In this document: in pieces, positions 1-5,510 of the stretch | Position numbering within the stretch: position 1 is the stretch's first letter | How the letters are laid out: every line of letters begins with the position of its first letter | Source of the DNA: Gammaproteobacteria bacterium | GTDB lineage: Bacteria; Pseudomonadota; Gammaproteobacteria; SZUA-140 | Length of the DNA: 7,828 nucleotides | Direction of reading: 5' to 3' | Assembly (NCBI GenBank): GCA_026994735.1 | Contig: JALWQD010000092.1 | Span: 1 to 7,828, forward strand | Made by a program: the position numbers and the translations under genes | Notes under the pieces: model-generated | What the model was told of the DNA's origin: nothing | Database searches by the model: none | The model's input: only the letters and a program-made list of their open reading frames with translations

Positions 1-1407
1 GGGTTCCGCAGCGCCAATATTAAGGTCATTAAGTGAGTAACGGGTGTAATGGGCGACCAGTTTGCTGTCGAGGGAAAAGGCGTTGCTACGCAAGGGCAGA
101 AAGACGCTCGGTTGCAAATCCAGACGCAAGCCGCTGATCCGGTCAGTGCGCTGAAAATTACTGTATTCACCCTGAAGGGTCCAATTGATATGGTTCTCCT
201 TTAGTGGCAGATGGCTGACCAGACTTAATGCCGGTAATACTTGATAAGGGCGTGATGCTTTGGGAATGCTGGCATCGATGGTCTGGAATGACTGAATGCG
301 TAGCTTCGCCAGCCATCCTTTGGTGCTGTAAAGCAGTTCTGCCTGCTGCGGCAGGTGGGTGATGCTGGTGGTGTTGAGGTTATTGCCGAGTTCTTCCAGG
401 TATTGGTCATCGGAGATTTGCTTGTAGTCAATCCGAGCTTGCAGACGTGATGTCAATTGACCGAAATGTTGCCAGTTTACCTGGCCACGGTCGTTACCGA
501 ACACGCGGTCATTCGGGAGGTATTCGAGGTTTATCGTGCCCTGGCCATGCGTCAACAGGTAGCGGAATTCGCTACCGATAAGGAGGCCTCTGCGGGTTAG
601 ATTGCGCGGTTTCAGAGTCAGGTCGTAGTTGGCTGCAAGATTGATGTAATAAGGGATGGTTAATTCTCCTCCCCCTTCGCTCGAGAGCCGATAGCTGGGT
701 GTTAGCAGACCGCTTTTGCGTCGGTCATCTATCGGAAAACTCATATACGGAGTGTAGAGAAAGGGCAGGCCCATGAATGACAGGCGCACATGTTGGGCAC
801 TGCCAACGCCTTCATTGTGGTCGAGAGTGACGGATGAGAAACGTAATAGCCAATCCTCATTTCCAGGCGGGCAGGTGGTGTAGCTGGCATCTTCAAGAAC
901 ACTGATTCGCGGGCCGGTCATTCTGGCCTGGCGAGCATCACCGCGCCCTGGTTGAGTACGAAAGGCATAAATACCTTGCTGTATCTGGCCGAGGTGCGAG
1001 GCGAGATCAAAACTGCCTTGCTGGCCTCTGATGAGTAAATCCGGGGAGGTATAGCTTAGGCCGCCAGTGGCGCTGATTATATTCTCGTTGCTCAGGTAAG
1101 TGAGTGTGTCAGACTCAATGCTCTGCCTGTGCCCCGCGGCCGTTGCATGACCGCTGAAGATTAACAGGCGCTGGTCCGGCTTGCTTGTAATGGGTTGAGA
1201 ACGGCTGCTATCTGCGCTGATATGGATCGTATCATCTGCACTGCCCGCGGATACATCCGGGGCTCTGTTTTCATGCAGGGTCTGCGGACAGTTGAGCTCG
1301 GCCCTGGCCAGTGAGGACAGTAATAACAGCAGGGTAAAAAAACAGATTTTTCTGGCAGTACGGTCCTGTATTGTTGGCAGCTTTTGCACAAGGGCGAAGA
1401 ATTTCAT
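1..1407 (-). CDS. lptD: LPS-assembly outer-membrane protein LptD (5' part; runs off the left edge)
   Basis: LptD is the outer-membrane beta-barrel that, with the lipoprotein LptE, inserts lipopolysaccharide into the outer leaflet. My own minus-strand translation from the ATG at 1407 is open for 469 codons to base 1, about 60% of the usual length, so the C-terminal barrel lies outside the window. A signal peptide occupies residues 1-36 (basic ARK, hydrophobic FFTLLLLLSS, cleavage ARA|EL). An OstA/LptA-like periplasmic domain spans about 58-165. The family hallmarks follow: LEDASYTTCPPGNEDW near 171-186 and PYMSFPIDDRRKSGLLTPSY near 220-239, then barrel strands. Cys40 and Cys179 match the two N-terminal cysteines (31 and 173 in E. 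coli) that form disulfides with a C-terminal pair, not visible here. The start has only a weak GGAA upstream, but the signal peptide fixes it. It lies 104 bases downstream of slyD. Confidence 0.97.
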   Translation of the reverse strand, partial: MKFFALVQKLPTIQDRTARKICFFTLLLLLSSLARAELNCPQTLHENRAPDVSAGSADDTIHISADSSRSQPITSKPDQRLLIFSGHATAAGHRQSIESDTLTYLSNENIISATGGLSYTSPDLLIRGQQGSFDLASHLGQIQQGIYAFRTQPGRGDARQARMTGPRISVLEDASYTTCPPGNEDWLLRFSSVTLDHNEGVGSAQHVRLSFMGLPFLYTPYMSFPIDDRRKSGLLTPSYRLSSEGGGELTIPYYINLAANYDLTLKPRNLTRRGLLIGSEFRYLLTHGQGTINLEYLPNDRVFGNDRGQVNWQHFGQLTSRLQARIDYKQISDDQYLEELGNNLNTTSITHLPQQAELLYSTKGWLAKLRIQSFQTIDASIPKASRPYQVLPALSLVSHLPLKENHINWTLQGEYSNFQRTDRISGLRLDLQPSVFLPLRSNAFSLDSKLVAHYTRYSLNDLNIGAAEP

Positions 1408-1446
1408 GTCTATTCCGCTGTGCGTATGTGATTTGGGCGTCAGCGA

Positions 1447-1452
1447 ATTAAA
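1447..1452 (-). promoter_or_regulatory. Possible -10 element for lptD
   Basis: Read on the minus strand this is TTTAAT, five of six matches to the sigma-70 -10 consensus, about 40 bases before the lptD start. No recognisable -35 lies 16-18 bases upstream; that position is occupied by the GTGA/TCAC repeat cluster. I do not see a sigma-E element (GGAACTT...GTCTAA), the type known to drive lptD in E. coli. Read-through from slyD is an equally good explanation for lptD expression. Confidence 0.25.
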
Positions 1453-1469
1453 CCATGCATCCATAGCTA

Positions 1470-1498
1470 TTGGTGACCGATCACTCTGTTGGTGATCG
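1470..1498. repeat. Direct repeat plus dyad upstream of lptD
   Basis: An 11-base word TTGGTGAnCGA occurs at 1470-1480 and again at 1490-1500, exactly 20 bases apart, about two helical turns. Overlapping it, CGATCAC (1478-1484) and GTGATCG (1492-1498) form a perfect 7-bp inverted repeat with a 7-base spacer, and GTGAccgaTCAC (1473-1484) is a second small dyad. The cluster therefore has three GTGA/TCAC half-sites. It lies between the slyD stop and the lptD start, next to the possible lptD -10. In RNA the inverted repeat would fold into a hairpin, but no U-run follows on either strand, so it is not a classical terminator. Operator function is inference. Confidence 0.4.
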
Positions 1499-1511
1499 AA
1501 ATCAGGATGGC

Positions 1512-1997
1512 CTAGTGTTCGTGATTGCCCGTGGCATGGGCGTGGCCATGTTCGAGTTCCTCGCTGGTGGCAGCGCGGACATCGATAACCGTCACGTCAA
1601 AATTCAATTCGACACCGGCCAGCGGATGATTGCCGTCGATAACGACTTCATCGTCATGGGTGCTGACAATCGTGACGACATGTTCCTGGCCATCAGGGCC
1701 CTGGGCCTGAAATTGCATGCCGGCCTGAATATCGTCAGTGCCTTCGAACATGCTCAAGGGGACGGCTTGTTGCAGGCGTTCATCGCGTTCACCATAGCCT
1801 TCTTCCGGGCTAACTTTAACCGTCAGCGAAGCGCCTGCCTTTTGGCCCAGGAGAGCATTTTCCAGGCCCGGGATAATATTGTGGGCACCATGCAGATAGA
1901 CAAAGTCTCCTTTGCCATTACTCTGGTCGATGATTTGGCCATCGTTATCCGTCAGTTTGTAATCGAGTGTGACGACTAGCTGGTCAGCGATCTGCAT
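1512..1997 (-). CDS. slyD: SlyD-type FKBP peptidyl-prolyl cis-trans isomerase
   Basis: This is a cytoplasmic prolyl isomerase and chaperone of 161 aa. The FKBP core is split by an insert-in-flap (IF) chaperone domain. Visible landmarks are VTLDYKLTD (9-17), the FKBP signature YLHGAHNIIPGLENALLG (34-51), EGYGERD (66-72) entering the IF domain (about 70-125), DGNHPLAG (121-128) leaving it, and LNFDVTVIDV (131-140). The tail has five histidines (150, 152, 154, 159, 161) but no cysteines and is much shorter than the roughly 45-residue metal-binding tail of E. coli SlyD, so nickel binding is probably reduced. There is no signal peptide. The ATG has an AAGGAG ribosome site seven bases upstream (2005-2010), which settles the start. 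The next gene downstream is lptD, on the same strand. Confidence 0.93.
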   Translation of the reverse strand: MQIADQLVVTLDYKLTDNDGQIIDQSNGKGDFVYLHGAHNIIPGLENALLGQKAGASLTVKVSPEEGYGERDERLQQAVPLSMFEGTDDIQAGMQFQAQGPDGQEHVVTIVSTHDDEVVIDGNHPLAGVELNFDVTVIDVRAATSEELEHGHAHATGNHEH

Positions 1998-2004
1998 TGA
2001 TATG

Positions 2005-2050
2005 CTCCTTTTAGTATTATTGTACAGGGTCAGGTAGAACGTGCCGGCAC
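2005..2050 (-). promoter_or_regulatory. slyD upstream signals: ribosome site, possible -10, palindrome
   Basis: On the minus strand the order is a perfect 10-base palindrome GTGCCGGCAC (2041-2050), a possible -10 TACAAT (2019-2024) and the AAGGAG ribosome site (2005-2010). No good -35 is present; the place where it should lie, 16-18 bases upstream of TACAAT, falls inside the palindrome. The ribosome site is solid, while promoter and operator roles are guesses. slyD could instead be read from the tRNA/lipoprotein/DUF1289 transcript, because no terminator is visible between DUF1289 and slyD. Confidence 0.4.
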
Positions 2051-2105
2051 CCGCAGAGTATTACGTTTGTCAGAACCGGACAGGGATTGTTTTGTGTTTC
2101 TATGC

Positions 2106-2288
2106 TTATTTTTTGGCAGGCGCCTTGCCTGCGGCAACAAGTCTGTCAATGATCTTTTGGCGTTCGTCATCATTGCGGCGATGCCAGCTGTTGGCTTCTT
2201 CATCCGTCATGCCGCAACCCTGGCAGACACCGTCAACACTGTAACAAAGGTCGTTACAGGGAGAGGGAATGGTCTTTTTGTCAGTCAT
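2106..2288 (-). CDS. DUF1289 family small four-cysteine protein
   Basis: A 60-aa cytoplasmic protein with the DUF1289 pattern: PSPCNDLC near residues 9-15, GVCQGCG (20-26), a conserved tryptophan at 35 (SWHRRNDDERQ) and a basic helix IIDRLVAAGK. The four cysteines (11, 15, 22, 25) are spaced C-x3-C-x6-C-x2-C, which suggests a bound metal or Fe-S cluster; this is inference, as the family has no settled function. The lipoprotein stop TAG lies 12 bases upstream and overlaps the ribosome site (TAGGAG, 2298-2303), so translation of the two genes is probably coupled. The C-terminus AGKAPAKK is basic. slyD starts 108 bases downstream on the same strand. Confidence 0.88.
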   Translation of the reverse strand: MTDKKTIPSPCNDLCYSVDGVCQGCGMTDEEANSWHRRNDDERQKIIDRLVAAGKAPAKK

Positions 2289-2300
2289 AGAGGAAGGCTC

Positions 2301-2591
2301 CTAGTTACGGGCACCGAGTTCTTCGATATAGGTGCGGCTGATCGGGCTCTGGACATAGATTTTCTGGCCATTTTGGTTGGCCCAGAAAAAGTAATAACCT
2401 TTTTCTGGGACGCTGGTGACTTTGCCGTTAATGACTTGCCAGACGCGAGTATGGCTGCCTTCGGCAAAGGTCACTTTATAGTTGCCATCAAGAAATTGCA
2501 CGCCCATTCGCTGTAGTTTGTTTTGCGAGTCACCGGTGCAGGCGCTGATGATGAACATCAGGGATAACAGGTAAATCAGACGTAGGGTCAT
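2301..2591 (-). CDS. Small outer-membrane lipoprotein, function unknown
   Basis: A 96-aa protein beginning with a lipoprotein signal: short charged start (MTLR), hydrophobic LIYLLSLMFII and lipobox I-S-A-C with the lipidated cysteine at 18. The residue after Cys is Thr, not Asp, so sorting to the outer membrane is expected. The mature part, about 78 residues, has no motif I recognise. It is rich in aromatic and beta-favouring stretches (NYKVTF, RVWQVINGKV, GYYFFWA, KIYVQSPISRTYIEEL), suggesting a small beta-sheet fold. It contains no cysteine beyond the lipidated one. The ribosome site is weak. It is the first protein gene after the tRNA-Glu, 44 bases downstream with no terminator between them, and is tightly linked to the DUF1289 gene. 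The reading frame and lipobox are convincing, but the role is unknown. Confidence 0.8.
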   Translation of the reverse strand: MTLRLIYLLSLMFIISACTGDSQNKLQRMGVQFLDGNYKVTFAEGSHTRVWQVINGKVTSVPEKGYYFFWANQNGQKIYVQSPISRTYIEELGARN

Positions 2592-2635
2592 GGCAGTGCT
2601 CGGCTTCTAAAATGAATGTCGTTTGGGCCAGAAAA

Positions 2636-2711
2636 TGGCGCTCCCTAGGAGACTCGAACTCCTGTTCCCGCCGTGAGAGGGCGGTGTCCTAGGCCACTAG
2701 ACGAAGGGAGC
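2636..2711 (-). tRNA. tRNA-Glu (anticodon CTC), with encoded CCA
   Basis: The minus strand folds as a complete 76-base tRNA. The acceptor GCTCCCT (2711-2705) pairs with AGGGAGC (2646-2640), followed by discriminator G and an encoded CCA (2638-2636). The D-arm reads GTCTAGTGGCCTAGGAC. The anticodon stem CCGCC/GGCGG closes the loop CTCTCAC (2679-2673), giving anticodon CTC at 2677-2675. The T-arm AGGAG/CTCCT encloses TTCGAGT. The body closely follows bacterial tRNA-Glu; the usual isoacceptor has anticodon TTC, so this is the GAG-reading species. It stands alone, not in an rRNA spacer, and is divergent from pcnB. Confidence 0.97.
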
Positions 2712-2751
2712 GTGAACTGTTTTCATCGGGGAAAGACCCAACGAATGGCGG

Positions 2752-2779
2752 ATTATACGGGAGTTCTTATGAAGTGCAA
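2752..2779 (-). promoter_or_regulatory. Promoter for tRNA-Glu
   Basis: On the minus strand a perfect -10 TATAAT (2757-2752) is preceded, across a 16-base spacer, by TTGCAC (2779-2774), a partial -35 that keeps the TTG. Immediately after the -10 comes a G/C-rich discriminator (CCGCC), the feature associated with stringent (ppGpp) control of stable-RNA promoters. Transcription would start near 2745, giving a leader of about 33 bases before the tRNA 5' end. Promoter activity is inferred from position and consensus match. Confidence 0.7.
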
Positions 2780-2829
2780 ATGAGCCGTTTGCTGGTGAAT
2801 GTGACAGCGCTCAGGCATCTATCTTTGGC

Positions 2830-2865
2830 TATACTATGTCGAGATACTCAAATTGGTGCTATCTT
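2830..2865 (+). promoter_or_regulatory. Candidate -10 elements for the pcnB operon
   Basis: Two -10-like sites face pcnB. TATACT (2830-2835) matches five of six but lacks a -35 at the right distance; the nearest similar hexamer, GTGACA at 2801, is 23 bases away. TATCTT (2860-2865), preceded by TGC, forms an extended -10 and would start transcription near 2872, leaving a leader of only about 16 bases. I cannot choose between them. The plus-strand region 2712-2829 holds nothing else I can identify apart from the divergent tRNA promoter. Confidence 0.35.
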
Positions 2866-2887
2866 AGGCAGCTGCTCCTAATTTTCA

Positions 2888-4249
2888 ATGACGTTACAGG
2901 TAGGCAAGGTAATCAGTACACCACGTATTATTCCGCGGCCGGAACATCCGATTTCTCGTTCTGCGATTAACAACAGCGCGCTCAAGGTTCTTTACCGGCT
3001 CAAGGATGGCGGTTACCAGGCCTATCTTGTTGGCGGTTGTGTTCGCGATCTTTTGCTTGGACGTGAGCCGAAGGACTTTGATGTTGCGACAGACGCGCAC
3101 CCGGAAGAGGTGCTGGCTCTGTTTCGCAACTGTCGCTTGGTCGGACGCCGCTTTCGTCTTGCCCATGTACGCTTTGGCCGTGAGATTATTGAAGTGGCAA
3201 CATTTCGCGCTCAGCATACGGGGGATGCCGAAGGCGGTGAGCTGGAAGGCGGACGGATCATTCGCGACAATGTTTTCGGAACGATCGAAGATGACGCCTT
3301 GCGCCGGGACTTTTCCATCAATGCGCTCTATTACGATATCCGTGATTTCTCGATTATCGATTATGCCGATGGTTTGCCGGATCTTGAGGCAGGCACTCTG
3401 CGCCTGATCGGCGATCCGGCCTCACGTTATCGTGAAGACCCTGTGCGGATGCTTCGAGCAGTACGCTTTGCTGTCAAGCTGGGCTTTCGTATTGATGCTG
3501 CCAGTGAGCAGCCTCTGGGCCTGTCGGCTACCCTGCTTGCCGATATTGCTCCGGCACGTCTCTATGATGAAATGCTCAAACTCTTTCTTGCCGGCTATGC
3601 CCTGTCGACTTTTGAGGCCTTGCGGCACTACGGACTATTCGCTCATCTCTTCCCGGAAACAGAACGTCACCTCGGCCATGATCGCGATGGTTTTCCTTTG
3701 ATGTTGTTGTCTCAGGCACTCGCTAATACCGATCAACGTGTTGCCGAAGGGAAGCCCGTAATGCCGGGGTTTCTTTGTGCAGCACTATTATGGGAGCCAC
3801 TGCAAAACCGCTACCAGCGTCTTGAGGCGTCTGGCAAGGCCCGTGGACTGATGGCGATGCAATTAGCTGCCGATGAGGTTTTCAAGGCGCAGTGCCAGCA
3901 TGTGGCTATTCCTCGCCGTGTATCCTTGCAGTCGCGTGAAATATGGTCATTACAGTTACGTTTGCTCAGGACGCGAGGTAAACGGCCATTATCTCTACTG
4001 GAAAACCAACGTTTTCGTGCGGGGTATGATTTTTTGCTTTTGCGTGCTGCGGCAGGAGAGCCGGAGTTGCAGGCGCTATGTGATTGGTGGACGCAGATTC
4101 AAACCGCCTCGGACGAAGAACGTCAGCAAATGATTCAAGGTGATGCGCCTGCGGGGAGTACCGCCGTGCCGGCAGTGCGCTCACGACGCCCGCGCCGGCG
4201 TCGACGTTCCGGTAAGCGCCCGTCAACGGAGAATCGCAGCGATACATGA
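2888..4249 (+). CDS. pcnB: Poly(A) polymerase I
   Basis: PcnB adds 3' poly(A) tails that speed RNA decay by the degradosome and, in E. coli, control plasmid copy number through antisense RNA decay. At 453 aa it is close to the usual size. The class II nucleotidyltransferase head shows LVGGCVRDLLLG (47-58), catalytic DFD (63-65), RNCRLVGRRFRLAHV (80-94), RRDFSINALYY (139-149) and YREDPVRMLRAVRFA (181-195), the last distinguishing PcnB-type enzymes from CCA-adding tRNA nucleotidyltransferases together with the long arginine-rich tail RSRRPRRRRRSGKR (431-444). An in-frame stop at 2879 makes ATG 2888 the first possible start. It precedes the conserved IPRPEHPISR (15-24), but no Shine-Dalgarno sequence is visible before it. 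The stop overlaps the folK start by four bases (ATGA). Confidence 0.97.
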   Translation: MTLQVGKVISTPRIIPRPEHPISRSAINNSALKVLYRLKDGGYQAYLVGGCVRDLLLGREPKDFDVATDAHPEEVLALFRNCRLVGRRFRLAHVRFGREIIEVATFRAQHTGDAEGGELEGGRIIRDNVFGTIEDDALRRDFSINALYYDIRDFSIIDYADGLPDLEAGTLRLIGDPASRYREDPVRMLRAVRFAVKLGFRIDAASEQPLGLSATLLADIAPARLYDEMLKLFLAGYALSTFEALRHYGLFAHLFPETERHLGHDRDGFPLMLLSQALANTDQRVAEGKPVMPGFLCAALLWEPLQNRYQRLEASGKARGLMAMQLAADEVFKAQCQHVAIPRRVSLQSREIWSLQLRLLRTRGKRPLSLLENQRFRAGYDFLLLRAAAGEPELQALCDWWTQIQTASDEERQQMIQGDAPAGSTAVPAVRSRRPRRRRRSGKRPSTENRSDT

Positions 4250-4797
4250 CTGTTGATTCTGCTCTGAGGCAATCGCATCGAACGAGCGCCTATATTGGTT
4301 TAGGGAGTAATCAGGGACTGCCCGAGCAGCAGATCCGTTCGGCAATGGTGGCCATGGACTCTCTTGCCAGCTGTCGTATCCTGTCAAGTTCATCGCTCTA
4401 TCGCAGTCGCCCATTGCCAGTTGCTGGCGTGACGCAGCCGCAAGCGGACTATATCAATGCGGTTATCTGTCTCGAAACCTCGCTCTCAGCGCTTGCGTTG
4501 TTGTCAGCCTTGCAAGCCATTGAAACAGCGCACGGACGTATTCGCGGTGAGCAGCGTTGGGGGCCACGCACACTCGATCTCGATATTTTATTATTTGGTC
4601 AGGAGCGCCATAATACGGAACGTTTGACAATTCCCCATGTCGGATTGCCGCAGCGGGATTTTGTCCTGTATCCTCTCTTTGAAATAGAGGCTGATTTGAT
4701 GATTCCAGGCATCGGGACGTTGCATTCACTGTTACAAGCATGTCCTGAACGTGGTCTTCGGCGCTTGATGGCTGAAGCGGATGGCCAGAATGGATAA
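4246..4797 (+). CDS. folK: 2-amino-4-hydroxy-6-hydroxymethyldihydropteridine pyrophosphokinase (HPPK)
   Basis: FolK transfers pyrophosphate from ATP to 6-hydroxymethyl-7,8-dihydropterin, the step before dihydropteroate synthase in folate synthesis; it is cytoplasmic. Family marks are AYIGLGSNQG (15-24), the signature RWGPRTLDLDILLFG (104-118) with Mg-binding Asp111 and Asp113, and IPHVGLPQRDFVLYPL (129-144). At 183 aa it is about 24 residues longer than E. coli FolK. Thirteen of these are an N-terminal lead (MTVDSALRQSHRT), and no ATG, GTG or TTG lies closer to the conserved core, so the ATG at 4246 is kept. It overlaps the pcnB stop as ATGA, so translation is probably coupled; the nearest purine run (GGAG, 4228) is rather far. 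Confidence 0.96.
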   Translation: MTVDSALRQSHRTSAYIGLGSNQGLPEQQIRSAMVAMDSLASCRILSSSSLYRSRPLPVAGVTQPQADYINAVICLETSLSALALLSALQAIETAHGRIRGEQRWGPRTLDLDILLFGQERHNTERLTIPHVGLPQRDFVLYPLFEIEADLMIPGIGTLHSLLQACPERGLRRLMAEADGQNG

Positions 4798-4847
4798 GGA
4801 CTCTGGAGTCGCCAGAAATATGCAGCCAGATTGTTGCATGGGAGAGT

Positions 4848-5510
4848 GTGCGAGTTGCCATGGTTATACCTGACTATCTGGTGATTGAAGGGCCTATTGG
4901 TGTTGGCAAGACGAGTCTGGCGCATCGGTTGGCGGAGACATTTGCATCCTCATTATTGCTCGAGGGCAGTGAAGCGAATCCTTTTCTTGAGCGCTTTTAT
5001 CGCTCTCCACGTCAGGCGGCACTACCGGCGCAGTTATTTTTTCTCTTTCAGCGTGTTGAACAGTTACAGTCGATGTGTCAGGGAGATATCTTTCAGTCTG
5101 TTCAGATTGCCGATTTTCTGCTTGAGAAAGACCGTCTGTTTGCCGAGTTAACCCTCGATCCGGATGAATTTGAGCTGTACCAGCAAACTTATCGCCATTT
5201 GGCACCCAAGCCACCGCGGCCAGGGTTGGTTGTTTACCTGCAGGCTCCGGTCGACGTTTTGCTTGAGCGCATTCGCCGGCGTGGGCGTCTTAACGAGGAA
5301 GCGATTAACGAGGATTATTTGCAGCGAGTAGTTGATGCCTACGCCCGTTTTTTCCACTATTACGACAAGTCTCCCCTGTTAATTGTGAATGCGGCTGAAT
5401 TTGACCCGCTAAACCGGCAGGAGGATTATCAGGGCTTACTCGACCGCATCGCTCTGATCGAACATGGCCGGCATTATTTTAACCCGCTTTCTCTGGCTCT
5501 TGAATCATGA
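4848..5510 (+). CDS. Deoxynucleoside kinase (dGK/dCK-like family)
   Basis: A cytoplasmic P-loop kinase that phosphorylates deoxynucleosides for salvage; which bases it prefers cannot be read from sequence. Its 220 aa show the Walker A loop GPIGVGKTS (15-23), EANPFLERFY (42-51) typical of dAK/dGK enzymes, LPAQLFFLFQR (59-69) around the nucleoside pocket, EKDRLFAELTL (93-103) in place of the family's catalytic E/D-R-S motif, VVYLQAPVDVLLERIRRRGR (128-147) including the arginine lid, and a YLQRVVDAYARFFHYY helix. The start is uncertain: GTG 4848 has GGGAGA only two bases away, and ATG 4860 (four residues shorter) has only a weak GAG; both keep the P-loop. It sits 50 bases after folK, the only real gap in this operon, and overlaps panB by four bases. 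Confidence 0.9.
   Translation: MRVAMVIPDYLVIEGPIGVGKTSLAHRLAETFASSLLLEGSEANPFLERFYRSPRQAALPAQLFFLFQRVEQLQSMCQGDIFQSVQIADFLLEKDRLFAELTLDPDEFELYQQTYRHLAPKPPRPGLVVYLQAPVDVLLERIRRRGRLNEEAINEDYLQRVVDAYARFFHYYDKSPLLIVNAAEFDPLNRQEDYQGLLDRIALIEHGRHYFNPLSLALES

Noticed and set aside
1478..1498. Inverted repeat as a rho-independent terminator for slyD
   Set aside because: The 7-bp stem is not G/C-rich enough and no U-run follows on either strand; a regulatory dyad is a better description.
1470..1979. A 169-codon plus-strand frame opposite slyD
   Set aside because: It is antisense to a clear SlyD homologue with a good ribosome site; its translation resembles no family and it has no SD of its own.
2067..2516. 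A 149-codon plus-strand frame opposite the lipoprotein and DUF1289 genes
   Set aside because: The opposite strand has a convincing lipobox and the DUF1289 cysteine pattern with coupled translation; this frame is a shadow of those codons.
4799..4810. GACTC-TG-GAGTC hairpin in the folK-kinase gap as a terminator
   Set aside because: The loop is two bases, the stem five, and there is no following U-run; the downstream kinase is tightly joined to panB and needs read-through or a promoter I cannot see.
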